From Pirellulales bacterium (GTDB lineage Bacteria > Planctomycetota > Planctomycetia > Pirellulales > JAEUIK01), in contig JAIBBZ010000005.1 in assembly GCA_019694435.1 (NCBI GenBank), forward strand, positions 62,001 through 126,000: a stretch of DNA of 64,000 bases, in the 5' to 3' direction. Every line of letters begins with the position of its first letter. The first letter of the stretch is position 1. A program made the translations under genes and the position numbers. The notes beneath the pieces were generated by a model. That model was not told where the DNA came from. It did no database searches and saw only the letters and a program-made list of their open reading frames with translations. Of this stretch, positions 44,228 to 53,051 are shown piece by piece.

Positions 44228-45184
44228 TCAGCGTTCGCCAGATGCACTGTGCGACCGGTTGGCCGTCGAGCCGAGGAATCCGTTCCTTGCCGCCTCGAGC
44301 AGCGCCAGGACGGCCGGATGTTGGACCCGCCGTTGCGTGGTGATGGCATAAAACCGCGAGCGGATTTCCGGCACCTGGCCCACGATCTCGACGCGATACT
44401 GCCGGCGGACGTCGTCGACCACCACCGACGGCACGGGAAAAGCGCCCACGCCGGCCAGGCCGAATTCTTTCAACAGGGCGCTATCTTCGAATTGTCCCAA
44501 GATGTGCGGTACGAGTTGGCGCGCCTCGAGCCAGGCGTCAATCGAGCGGCGGAGTTGCGTATTCTCGGTGGGGAGCAGCAGCGGGGCCTGATGAAGCGAG
44601 TGTGGGAACTTGCCGCGTAGCCGGCGCGCCAACGGTCGCGCCGCGCAAAAGGCCACGGCGCTATCGCCGAGGATGTGTTCGAACGCCTTGACCCGTACGC
44701 CTAAGCCAATGGGTGCGTCGCTGAGCAGCACGTCGAAGCGATGCACGGCCAGGTCGGCCAGCAATTGGTCGAACTTCGCTTCACGGCATTCCAATTGCAC
44801 CGGCTGCGGCAGTTGCAAGGCGGGGGCCAGCAGCCGGTAAGTCACCAGCTTGGGCATCACGTCGGGCACGCCGACCACGAGCCGCGGAGCGCGATCGGGC
44901 GTACCACCGGCGAAGGCCTGCGTCAGCTCTCGGGCATGGGCGAACATTTCGTCGGCGTGGCGATAGACCATTTGGCCCACTTCGGTCAGCGCCAGCGTCC
45001 GGCCTGCTCGGCGGAACAGCTTGCAGCCGAGCGCCCGTTCCAGGCTGCGAATTTGCATGCTGACCGTCGGCTGCGCGAGATGGAGCTTCGCGCAGGCCGC
45101 GGCGACCGTACCTTCGTGTGCCACCGTCCAGAAATAGAGCAGGTGGTGGTAGTTCAGGTCGTAGAGCGAGACCGGCGTGGCCAT
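44228..45184 (-). CDS. LysR-family transcriptional regulator, NhaR-like
   Basis: The 318-residue protein from ATG 45184 has the winged HTH LNYHHLLYFWTVAHEGTVAAACAKLHLAQPTVSMQIRSLE. The LNYHHL start and HLLYFWTVA stretch are typical of the NhaR branch. A PBP-like effector domain follows. In enterobacteria NhaR responds to sodium and alkaline pH; here the effector is unknown. It is divergent from an exporter operon, with two abutting palindromes (45215-45252) just ahead of its start, a classic position for self- and target-gene control. Confidence 0.9.
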   Translation of the reverse strand: MATPVSLYDLNYHHLLYFWTVAHEGTVAAACAKLHLAQPTVSMQIRSLERALGCKLFRRAGRTLALTEVGQMVYRHADEMFAHARELTQAFAGGTPDRAPRLVVGVPDVMPKLVTYRLLAPALQLPQPVQLECREAKFDQLLADLAVHRFDVLLSDAPIGLGVRVKAFEHILGDSAVAFCAARPLARRLRGKFPHSLHQAPLLLPTENTQLRRSIDAWLEARQLVPHILGQFEDSALLKEFGLAGVGAFPVPSVVVDDVRRQYRVEIVGQVPEIRSRFYAITTQRRVQHPAVLALLEAARNGFLGSTANRSHSASGER

Positions 45185-45214
45185 CGATCTAAATTTTCTA
45201 TGTAAAGCGTTAAG

Positions 45215-45252
45215 CGACTCTATTAGTCGATTGTTGCCCCCGACGCAACAAT
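45215..45252. promoter_or_regulatory. Two abutting palindromes between the LysR gene and the exporter operon
   Basis: CGACT (45215-45219) and AGTCG (45225-45229) form a 5-5-5 palindrome. Immediately next, ATTGTTGC (45230-45237) and GCAACAAT (45245-45252) form an 8-7-8 palindrome. The block is 31 bp upstream of the LysR start and about 118 bp upstream of the exporter start. The first has the T-N11-A-like geometry of LysR boxes. An operator role is inferred. Confidence 0.5.
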
Positions 45253-45369
45253 GTATCAAGGGGCATTTTCAGGCCCGGCCGGCTGCGCGGCGGATGTCGA
45301 CTCACGCGATTGTGCGGAGAATGCCGATGCTTCCGGATACAGCGTCGTTTCGACGCGTCAGGGTGTTGC

Positions 45370-47607
45370 ATGCATAGCGATGAATTCGTAGCGGACAGCC
45401 CCGGCGAGCCGCTCGGCGTCCTCGAGGTCGAAGCCGTGCCTGCCGCACGCGTCGCGGCGCTGGCCGGCATGGTCGATCAAGCGGCGCAGCGCTTGGGCCT
45501 GCTGTTGGATTCGGTGATGAACCACCGGTCGTCGCGTGCTGCGCTCGAACAGGCCGCCGGCGATTGGCCGCAGGCATGGAGCGCGGCGTTTGCGACCGCG
45601 GCCTCGGCACGCGGTATGCGGGCCGTCGAGTTGTCGCTGACGCCCGCCGAATTTGATCGCTGCCTCGCCGGACGCGAACTGTTGGTGACTTGGCGCCCCG
45701 TGCCAGGCGAACCTGGCCCCCACGCAGACGGCGAGTGGTTGCTCGTCGTGGGCCGCAAGCGCAACGAACTATTGGCCGTCGATTCGCAGGGGCGCGAGCT
45801 CACAGTCCGAATCTCCGATCTGTATCCCCAATCCGGGCGGTTGGAGCCGCGCACCGTCTGGTGCATCGTGGCGCCCGAGTATGCCGTCGGCGAAGCTCCG
45901 GAATCCGGCTGGCCCGCGCAGGCCGCGGTGCAGTCCTTGGACCCTCACGGTCCTGGTTCGATCGGGCCGCTGCGCCGATTGATCCAGTTGCTGCGCCGCG
46001 ATCGGGCCGACCTGTGGACGGTGGTCATCTTTGCCGTCGCCGTCGGTCTGCTGAGCCTGGCGGTGCCGATCGCCGCCGAGTTGCTGTTCAGCTCGGTCAT
46101 CTTTGGCAACTTGTTGCAGCCGGTGCTCTATCTGACCTTGCTGCTCGGCGGGGCGCTCGTGTTTTCTTCGACGCTCCAGGCGCTGCAAATCTACGTCGTC
46201 GAGTTGATGCAGCGGCGGCTCTTCGTTCGTGTGGCGGCAGATCTCACGGTGCGCTTGCGCCGCGTCGATCCCGCGGTTTGGGACGAACATCATGGTCCCG
46301 AGCTGGTCAATCGCTTTTTCGACATCCTGACCGTGCAGAAGGTCGGCGCATCGCTGCTGCTGGACGCCCTGAGCCTGGTCATCGTGGCGCTGGTCAGCAT
46401 GGTGGTGCTGGCGTTTTATCATCCCTTCCTGCTGGGCTTCGATCTGTTGCTGATGGCGGCGATTGCGGCCGCCCTGTTCGTGCTGGGCCGCGGCGCGGTC
46501 GATTCGGCAATCGCCGAGTCGCGATCGAAATATGCCGTGGTCGGCTGGCTCGAGGATCTGACCCGGCATTTGTTGCTGTTCAAGCTGGCCGGCGGCGGCG
46601 AGTTTGCCTGGCGCCGCTCGGAGAGCCTGATCAAGGAATACCTGGCCAATCGCCAGTCGCACTTCCGCATCCTGTTTCGACAGATTGGGTTTTCGCTCGG
46701 CCTGCAAGCCGTCGCCACGACGGCCTTGTTGGGAATCGGGGCGTGGCTGGTCATCGAGCGCACGCTCACCTTGGGGCAACTCGTGGCGGCCCAGTTACTG
46801 CTGTCGAACATCGTGGCGGCCTTTGCCAAGCTCGGCAAACACATCGAAGGCTACTACGACCTGATGGCCGCCACGGTCAAGGTGGGTCACCTGCTCGACC
46901 TGCCGTTGGAACCGTCGGGTGGAAGCCAGACGCTCATGGTCCCTGCCCCTGCGCGACTCGAGCTGCGGCGGCTGTCGTTTTCGTTTGCGCCGCGGAGCCG
47001 CTTGTTGGATCGCATCAACCTGGTTCTGGAACCGGGCCAGAGTGTGGCCCTGATCGGTCGGGAAGGCAGCGGCAAGAGTGCCCTGGTCGACCTGATTCAC
47101 AGTCTGCGCCGACCCAGCTCGGGCGTGATCTTGCTCGATGGCGAGGACGTGCGCGAATACTCGCTGGAAGCCCTGCGCCGGCAGATCGTCACGGTGCGCC
47201 AGGCCGAACTGTTCGACGGCACAATCGCAGAAAACGTAACGCTCGATCGGCCCGAGGTGTCGCGGCGCGACCTGCACGAAGCCATCCAGGCGGCCGGCCT
47301 GTTGGAAGATATCGGCAAGCTGCCCGATGGCCTGCGGACGCGCATCACGGCGGGCGGGACCCCGTTGTCGGATTCCCAAGCACTGCGGCTGACGCTGGCC
47401 CGGGCCTTGGCGGGCCGGCCGAGGCTGTTGATCCTCGATGAGACGCTCGATCGCTTGTCCCGTCCGGCGCGGCAACGGTTGCTCGACTATCTGCTGCGGC
47501 CGCAGCGCCCCTGGACATTGTTGATCGTGACCAATCTGGAAGACGTGGCCGACCGCTGCGACCGGATCGAGCAGCTCGACGCGCTGGGAGGCCACGACGA
47601 TGCCTAA
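45370..47607 (+). CDS. Type-I-secretion-like ABC transporter (permease-ATPase fusion) with degenerate ATPase motifs
   Basis: This 745-residue protein starts at ATG 45370 (AGGGTG upstream). An N-terminal domain of about 200 residues has no visible C39 catalytic Cys/His. An ABC exporter membrane domain (about 210-500) and a nucleotide-binding domain follow. Walker A (GREGSGKS, from 563) and Walker B (LILDE, D690/E691) are intact. However, the LSGGQ signature is LSDSQ (666-670), the D-loop reads LDRLS, and the H-loop His is Asn722. It overlaps the HlyD-type gene by 8 bp. It is probably the inner-membrane engine of a tripartite exporter; substrate and true ATPase competence are open. Confidence 0.87.
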   Translation: MHSDEFVADSPGEPLGVLEVEAVPAARVAALAGMVDQAAQRLGLLLDSVMNHRSSRAALEQAAGDWPQAWSAAFATAASARGMRAVELSLTPAEFDRCLAGRELLVTWRPVPGEPGPHADGEWLLVVGRKRNELLAVDSQGRELTVRISDLYPQSGRLEPRTVWCIVAPEYAVGEAPESGWPAQAAVQSLDPHGPGSIGPLRRLIQLLRRDRADLWTVVIFAVAVGLLSLAVPIAAELLFSSVIFGNLLQPVLYLTLLLGGALVFSSTLQALQIYVVELMQRRLFVRVAADLTVRLRRVDPAVWDEHHGPELVNRFFDILTVQKVGASLLLDALSLVIVALVSMVVLAFYHPFLLGFDLLLMAAIAAALFVLGRGAVDSAIAESRSKYAVVGWLEDLTRHLLLFKLAGGGEFAWRRSESLIKEYLANRQSHFRILFRQIGFSLGLQAVATTALLGIGAWLVIERTLTLGQLVAAQLLLSNIVAAFAKLGKHIEGYYDLMAATVKVGHLLDLPLEPSGGSQTLMVPAPARLELRRLSFSFAPRSRLLDRINLVLEPGQSVALIGREGSGKSALVDLIHSLRRPSSGVILLDGEDVREYSLEALRRQIVTVRQAELFDGTIAENVTLDRPEVSRRDLHEAIQAAGLLEDIGKLPDGLRTRITAGGTPLSDSQALRLTLARALAGRPRLLILDETLDRLSRPARQRLLDYLLRPQRPWTLLIVTNLEDVADRCDRIEQLDALGGHDDA

Positions 47608-48976
47608 GCTCTTCGGCTGGCGATGGCCGCGCCCGGCGCAGGTCGATGCCGATCTGCCGGCCATGTCCCAAGTCGTCACGCCGCGATTTATTCACCGCCT
47701 GGCCCGGTATCTGGGCGTGCTGCTCACAGGTGTGCTGTTGCTGGTGGGGATCGTACCGTGGCAGCAGACAGCGGCCGGCAAGGGGCGCGTCGTCGCCTTT
47801 GCGCCGCTGGAGCGCCGGCAGGTGATCGAGGCGCAGATCTACGGCCGTGTCAGCCGTTGGGACGTCCGCGAAAACAGCTACGTTAACCAACACGACCCGA
47901 TCGTCGAGATCCTGGACAACGATCCCAATCTCGTGGCCAGCCTGCGTCAACTGCGCGCGGCTTCCCAGGAGAAATGCAACCAGTACAGCGCCAAGGTCGG
48001 GCAGTACACGGCCTATCTCGAGGCCATGCGCGGCCAGCGCGAGCCGACGCTCGAGGCGGCGCGGCAAAGTGTCGCCGCCGCCGAGCAAACGGTGCTGGCC
48101 GCCGAGCAGGATCTCGTGGCGGCGCAGGCCGACGCGCGGGCCGCACTGCTGCACTACAACCGGCTCATGGACCTGGTCAACGACGGAATCGTCTCGACGC
48201 GCGATACCGAGCTGGCCACCGCCAAGCAGGCCGAGACCGAGGCCAAGGTCCAGGCTGCCGAGGCCAAGCTCACGTCGGCCAAGAACAAGCTCGAAGCCGA
48301 GCGGCAGTACGTCTTGAAGATCGATCACGAGACGCTGTCGAAGATTCAGGCCGCCGAGGCCGACCTGGCGACGGCGCAGGCCGATCTGGCCGAGGCGAAC
48401 AAGGAACTCATGGCGGCCGAGATCAAACTCAACCAGCAACAAAACGCCACGGTGGTTCGCGCGCCGTTCGCCGGACGCGTGTTGCGACTGGCGGCCATGC
48501 AAGGCGGCGAGAACGTCAAACCGGGCGATCCGCTGTTCGAGCTCGTGCCCGACACGGAAGAACTGGCCGTCGAGCTGTACGTCGACGGCTTCAACATGCC
48601 GCTGGTGGCCGAGGGGCGCAAGGTGCGGCTGCAATTCGAGGGCTGGCCCGCCGTGCAGGTGCCGGGCTGGCCTTCGGCGGCCGTGGGCACCTTTGGTGGC
48701 GAGGTGGCACTGGTCGACGCGGCGGACGATGGTCTGGGGAACTTTCGCGTCGTGGTGCGCCCCGACCCGGCCGACGAATCGTGGCCGGGCCGGCGTTGGC
48801 TCAAGCAGGGCGTCCGCGCCAACGGCTGGGTGCTGCTCGGCCAGGTGCCGATCGCCTACGAGATCTGGCGCCAACTAAACGGATTTCCGCCGGTGGTGGC
48901 GATGGACGAGCCCGGCAAGGAGAAGGCGACGGGAAAAGACGGCAAGGAAAAGGCAAAGCCCCCGCTGCCGAAATAG
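47600..48976 (+). CDS. HlyD-family periplasmic adaptor (membrane fusion protein)
   Basis: The 458-residue protein has an N-terminal membrane helix (about 37-58). A barrel-sandwich half motif follows (GRVVAFAPLERRQVIEAQIYGRVSRWDVRENSYV), then a long Ala/Glu/Gln-rich coiled-coil hairpin (about 105-275). The second half motif is ATVVRAPFAGRVLRLAAMQGGENVKPGDPLFELV. A Lys-rich tail ends it. It bridges the ABC protein and the TolC-like channel. Its start codon lies inside the last codons of the ABC gene, so the two are translationally coupled. Confidence 0.9.
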   Translation: MPKLFGWRWPRPAQVDADLPAMSQVVTPRFIHRLARYLGVLLTGVLLLVGIVPWQQTAAGKGRVVAFAPLERRQVIEAQIYGRVSRWDVRENSYVNQHDPIVEILDNDPNLVASLRQLRAASQEKCNQYSAKVGQYTAYLEAMRGQREPTLEAARQSVAAAEQTVLAAEQDLVAAQADARAALLHYNRLMDLVNDGIVSTRDTELATAKQAETEAKVQAAEAKLTSAKNKLEAERQYVLKIDHETLSKIQAAEADLATAQADLAEANKELMAAEIKLNQQQNATVVRAPFAGRVLRLAAMQGGENVKPGDPLFELVPDTEELAVELYVDGFNMPLVAEGRKVRLQFEGWPAVQVPGWPSAAVGTFGGEVALVDAADDGLGNFRVVVRPDPADESWPGRRWLKQGVRANGWVLLGQVPIAYEIWRQLNGFPPVVAMDEPGKEKATGKDGKEKAKPPLPK

Positions 48977-48985
48977 GAAGAGTGC

Positions 48986-50653
48986 GTGAAGGTGCGTCGC
49001 GCCGAGAAGGAACGAGGCCGCTCGCGTCGCAGAATCATCTCGTTGGTTCTGCTGGTCTGCTGCTGCGCGCCGCACGGCGCGCCAGCCTGCGCCGAACCAC
49101 CGCGCACGGGGCCGACTTCTCCGCCCCCGCAGGCGAACGCCGGCGAGGTTCCGTTGCCGCCCGTGTTGCCGCGGCTTTGGCCGCAGAGCCCGCCGCAGTT
49201 GCCAACGGGCGAACTTCCTGCGCCGCAACCGCCGCCATTGTTCGAGCAGGAAGTGATCGACGCAGTCCTGTATCAGTATCCGCTGCTCGCGGCGATCGAA
49301 CAGGAACGAGCCATTGCGGCGGGCGAGCAGCTCGCATCTTGGGGAGGCTTCGACCTACAGATCGCCGGCCATGCCTTGGCGGCGCCCTTGGGATATTACA
49401 AGAACTATCGTTACAACCTTGGGCTCGAGCAGCCGCTGTGGAACGGCACCAAGCTGTTCGGCGGCTATCAGCTTGGCCGCGGCGATATCCAGCCCTGGTA
49501 CTTCGAGCGCAAGACCAACGAAGGAGGCGAGTTTCGGGCTGGCCTCGACGCACCGCTGCTGCGCGACCGGCCGATCGACTATCGCCGCGTTGCCGTGCGT
49601 CAGGCCGAGATCGCGCGCAGCCTGGCCGAACCAGGGATCCGCAAGGAACGCCTGACCTACGTCAAAGAGTCGGCCAAGTCGTATTGGGCGTGGTTCAACG
49701 CCGGCCGTCGCTACGAGATTGCCCGCGACTTGCTCGATTTGGCGCTGGAGCGGCAGCAGGCCCTGGAACGCAGCGCGGCGGCCGGAGCGATTCCCCAACT
49801 GGCGGTCACTGAGAATCTCCGGTTGATCGCGACCCGCCGCGGTTTGCTCGTGGGTGCTGAGCGCAAATTCCAACAAGCGGCCATCGCGGTGTCGCTTTAC
49901 TATCGCGATGGCGTCGGCCAGCCGGTGCTGCCGCCGGCGGTGCGATTACCGGCCCAGTTTCCTCCGCTGGCGCCCTTGCATCCGCGGCGGGTCGAAGCAG
50001 ATATCCAAATCGCCCGCGCGCGGCGGCCCGAGTTGCAATATCTCGGCCTGCAGCGGAACAGTGCCATGGTCGACCTGGCCCAGGCCCGAAACCTGTTGCA
50101 GCCAGGCGTCGATGCGGTGCTGTATGCCTCGCAAGACGTGGGCTATCGCGCCGACGATCGAAATGACAAAGGGCCCTTCGAACTCGAGACGGGGGTGACC
50201 GTCGACGTGCCGCTGCAGCGCCGCTATGCCGAAGGCAAGGTGCGCGCGTACCAGGCCAAGATCGCCCAGTTGTCGATGAAGCAACGTTACGCGGAAGACG
50301 CCATCGTGGCCGAAGTCCGCGACATCTCCAGCGCCATCGCGGCCAGCTTCGAGCAAGTGCAACGCGCCCAAGACGCGGTGCGGTACAACAGCCGCCTCGA
50401 AGAGCTCGAACGCAAGAGCTTTGACCAGGGCCTCAGCAGCCTGTTCCAAGTGAATCTGCGCGAGCAGGCCACGGCCGAGACTCGGGTGCTCGAAATGGAC
50501 CTGACGGCCGAGTACTTCAAGGCCGTGGCCGAGTATCGCGCGGCGCTGGGCGTCGACTCGATGCCGGCCATCGCCGTGCCGGCGGCAACACCTGGTCCGG
50601 CCGCGCCGCCCGGGCCCATCGAACGCGTTGCACCGCCGCCGCCTGGAAAGTAG
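48986..50653 (+). CDS. TolC-family outer-membrane protein
   Basis: The 555-residue protein starts at GTG 48986 (GGAAGA 6 nt upstream), 9 bp after the adaptor gene. It has a signal peptide ending near ACAEP, a Pro-rich linker (about 35-85), then two long alpha/beta TolC repeats. These are rich in Ala, Arg, Glu and Gln (for example EIARDLLDLALERQQALERSAAAGAIPQLAVTENLRLIA). It should be the outer-membrane exit duct of the exporter. A Pro/Ala tail ends the chain. Confidence 0.87.
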   Translation: MKVRRAEKERGRSRRRIISLVLLVCCCAPHGAPACAEPPRTGPTSPPPQANAGEVPLPPVLPRLWPQSPPQLPTGELPAPQPPPLFEQEVIDAVLYQYPLLAAIEQERAIAAGEQLASWGGFDLQIAGHALAAPLGYYKNYRYNLGLEQPLWNGTKLFGGYQLGRGDIQPWYFERKTNEGGEFRAGLDAPLLRDRPIDYRRVAVRQAEIARSLAEPGIRKERLTYVKESAKSYWAWFNAGRRYEIARDLLDLALERQQALERSAAAGAIPQLAVTENLRLIATRRGLLVGAERKFQQAAIAVSLYYRDGVGQPVLPPAVRLPAQFPPLAPLHPRRVEADIQIARARRPELQYLGLQRNSAMVDLAQARNLLQPGVDAVLYASQDVGYRADDRNDKGPFELETGVTVDVPLQRRYAEGKVRAYQAKIAQLSMKQRYAEDAIVAEVRDISSAIAASFEQVQRAQDAVRYNSRLEELERKSFDQGLSSLFQVNLREQATAETRVLEMDLTAEYFKAVAEYRAALGVDSMPAIAVPAATPGPAAPPGPIERVAPPPPGK

Positions 50654-50734
50654 CCGTCGGGCGTTTTGCCTGCCACCTCGCGAAAGCGCATGATAAGGCC
50701 CGGGGGGGTGCCATCCAGGGGCCGGAGACCGAGC

Positions 50735-51604
50735 ATGCGTAGCTTGCGCGCCAAGCGGGTGTTGATTACCGGGGCTGCCCAGGGCATCGGACGTGAGACG
50801 GCCTTGCGCTTCGCGCGCGAGGGGGCCGCGCTAGTGCTCGTCGATTTGCAGTCGGAAACCTTGGGCAACACCGTGGATGAGCTGCGGCAAGCCGGCACGG
50901 TGACACATGGCTACCAGCTCGACGTCACCGACTTCGACGCCATTGAGCTGCTACGGCAACAGATCGCTGCCGAGGTCGGCACGATCGACGTGCTGGTCAA
51001 CAACGCGGGAACCGTTTACGGTGGGCCCTTTCTCGACGTGCCGTGGGCGAAACACTTGCAAACCTACCGCGTAAACACGCTGGGGCTGGTGGCGATGAGC
51101 CACGCGTTCTTGCCCCAGTTGATCGCCCAGCCCGAGTCGCATCTGGTGAACATCGCCAGCGCCTGCGGCCTGGTCGGGCTGCCCTTTGGCTCGACGTATG
51201 CGTCGAGCAAATGGTCGGTGATCGGATTCTCTGAATCGTTGCGGCTCGAGCTGAAGAAACAGGGGCACCGCCACGTGGGCGTGACCAGCGTTTGTCCGAG
51301 CGTGGTCAACACGGCCCTGTTTCGCGGCACGACTCCGCCCAAGACGACGCGCGTCTTGCAGCCCGCCTACCTGGCCGATCGAATCGTGCGGGCGGTGCTG
51401 GCGAATCGGGCGTTCGTCATGGAGCCGGCCCTGGTGCGATTGTCGCCGCTGCTGCGCGGCTTGTTGCCGTTACGCGTGTTCGATTGGCTCTCGGAGGTCT
51501 TCGGCACGACCACGGCCATGGCCACCTGGGCCGGTTCGACCAAGAGCGAGCTGCAGCACCCCGCGACAAACGCACCGCGCGAGTTGGAAGCCAGCCGCAA
51601 GTGA
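50735..51604 (+). CDS. Short-chain dehydrogenase/reductase
   Basis: The 289-residue protein from ATG 50735 (GGAGA upstream) has the cofactor motif LITGAAQGIGRETA and NNAG. The catalytic Ser lies in VNIASACG and the Tyr-Lys pair in YASSK. A C-terminal extension with a hydrophobic patch (LVRLSPLLRGLLPLRVFDWLSEVFG) suggests membrane association, as in lipid-acting SDRs. It lies 81 bp after the TolC-like gene. The substrate is unknown; a lipid or retinol-type alcohol is possible. Confidence 0.85.
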   Translation: MRSLRAKRVLITGAAQGIGRETALRFAREGAALVLVDLQSETLGNTVDELRQAGTVTHGYQLDVTDFDAIELLRQQIAAEVGTIDVLVNNAGTVYGGPFLDVPWAKHLQTYRVNTLGLVAMSHAFLPQLIAQPESHLVNIASACGLVGLPFGSTYASSKWSVIGFSESLRLELKKQGHRHVGVTSVCPSVVNTALFRGTTPPKTTRVLQPAYLADRIVRAVLANRAFVMEPALVRLSPLLRGLLPLRVFDWLSEVFGTTTAMATWAGSTKSELQHPATNAPRELEASRK

Positions 51605-51648
51605 GGGGGCCGCGCGGAGCGGTCCTCGGTGTACCACGTCCCGCGCGG

Positions 51649-52569
51649 TTAGGGCCGATCGAAGCCGTAGGCCGGGTTCTGCGGATCGAAATCGCGCTCG
51701 CCGAGGCTGGCGTTCAGCTTGATCCGCGTGAAGGTGTATTCCTCGCTGAGCACCGGATCGCCGCCGGGCAACTCGGGCCAGGTATATCCTTCGAAGCGAA
51801 CCGCCAGCGAACTGGCGTCGTCGAGGTACAGACGCGAAAGGTGATAGGTGAAATTGCGTCGCGGCACCGGGTGCGTGACCTGCAGGCAGGTGCACGATTG
51901 CCCATCGACCTTCGCGCCGTGATAGATCCGCGCCTCGCATTCGCCGAAGTGCGCGTCCGACTCCAGTTGGCGGATCGATCGCGAGAGTAGATCGGCCATC
52001 GTCAACTCGGTCAGAGGGCGGAGATGTCCCTGGCGGAGCAGGGGGCTATCGAGCGCCAGAGAAATCGTGGTGTCGGGGAGCCGCGGCCAACGTCCGCAGC
52101 GCGCCCAGAGCATGTCCTCGTTGCGGCCCGTTACGAACAGCAATTCCGGCGCGCGGTCGTCGGGAGAAAGCATCCGCAGGTAGAAGCTGCGCGGGGCCTG
52201 CCGCACTTTCAGTTCGGCATATTGAAAGTCGCTGAGCTGGCCGGCGATGCGCTCGCGAATGACCAGCGTGCAGGTGTAGTCGCAGTTCCATTGCGACTGT
52301 TCGGCGGCCTTGTGAGCGGTCTCGAGCAGCGGAAAAATCGGATGTGCCCGCAGGATGTCGGGCGACGGTGCGGTGGCAATCGAGACAGCCGTCGGACGCG
52401 GCCGGGGCCAGGCAGGCTGTGCCTCGGCCTGTTCCGCGAGATCGTCGGGAACCTGGGCCGTGGCCGCCGCCGCGGTGAGGCATAATCCGAGCACGGCCAA
52501 TGCGCAGCCAGACTTGCGCAAACCCGGGCGATGTAAGTACCGGTAGTTAGCGGTCTGGACCACCGACAT
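51649..52569 (-). CDS. DUF1571 secreted protein
   Basis: The 306-residue protein from ATG 52569 has a signal peptide ending near AAATAQ. A lipoprotein-localisation-like fold of the DUF1571 type follows, common in planctomycetes. Visible stretches are NCDYTCTLVIRERIAGQLSDFQYAELKVRQAPRSFYLRML, ELLFVTGRNEDMLWARCG and LYLDDASSLAVRFEGYTWPE. It probably acts in the periplasm; the role is unknown. Upstream open frame to 52983 is not supported. Confidence 0.82.
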   Translation of the reverse strand: MSVVQTANYRYLHRPGLRKSGCALAVLGLCLTAAAATAQVPDDLAEQAEAQPAWPRPRPTAVSIATAPSPDILRAHPIFPLLETAHKAAEQSQWNCDYTCTLVIRERIAGQLSDFQYAELKVRQAPRSFYLRMLSPDDRAPELLFVTGRNEDMLWARCGRWPRLPDTTISLALDSPLLRQGHLRPLTELTMADLLSRSIRQLESDAHFGECEARIYHGAKVDGQSCTCLQVTHPVPRRNFTYHLSRLYLDDASSLAVRFEGYTWPELPGGDPVLSEEYTFTRIKLNASLGERDFDPQNPAYGFDRP

Positions 52570-53051
52570 AGTAGCTGCTTCCGTGCAGGGATAGCCCTTA
52601 AGTGCTATCGCCGCTTGCAGGCCTTCTTCTCCAGCCGAGGTTTCAAGCGGGGTGAGCGACCCCAAACTGGCCCGCCGCCGACTCCGTTCGTGGGCTCCTT
52701 GGGCAGCGCTAATGTCCTGACTTGAAAGACGTTGCGGCAGAATCCACCTACGCGCGGGGTGGACAATTGCCAGGGCGCAAATTGGCGGCAATTTGCCGTG
52801 CTTGACCCTGGGTGGGGGTCTCGTAGGATGACCCTCGGGCGCTTGCGGCGGACCTATGTAACGACTGGTCATGCCTTGCGTCTGGGGCAAGCTAGCCGAT
52901 CTGCGCAGTCTTTCCCGCCTTGGAATACCAGCGATGGCCCTGGCCGCTGCGCACGGTCGATGCCACGAGAATAACGTCCGCATGGGGGCCCCAAATCGCG
53001 TGACGAGTCTGCCCGTTCAGCGCGATCTCACGGAGAGGCTTACGGAAGCTT
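52570..53051. other. Long divergent intergenic region with nested inverted repeats
   Basis: These 482 bp lie between the DUF1571 gene and the desaturase gene. TTTCAAG (52641-52647) can pair with CTTGAAA (52721-52727). Between them lies the hairpin GGGG (52649-52652) with CCCC (52660-52663) and further GC-rich pairing. This could be an untranslated structured RNA or coincidence. No coding frame with plausible composition was found. Confidence 0.3.

Noticed and set aside
52550..52600. GGAAGCAGC on the minus strand, reminiscent of the SRP RNA tetraloop region
   Set aside because: The surrounding conserved SRP helix 8 sequence and pairing are missing; it is the upstream region of the DUF1571 gene.
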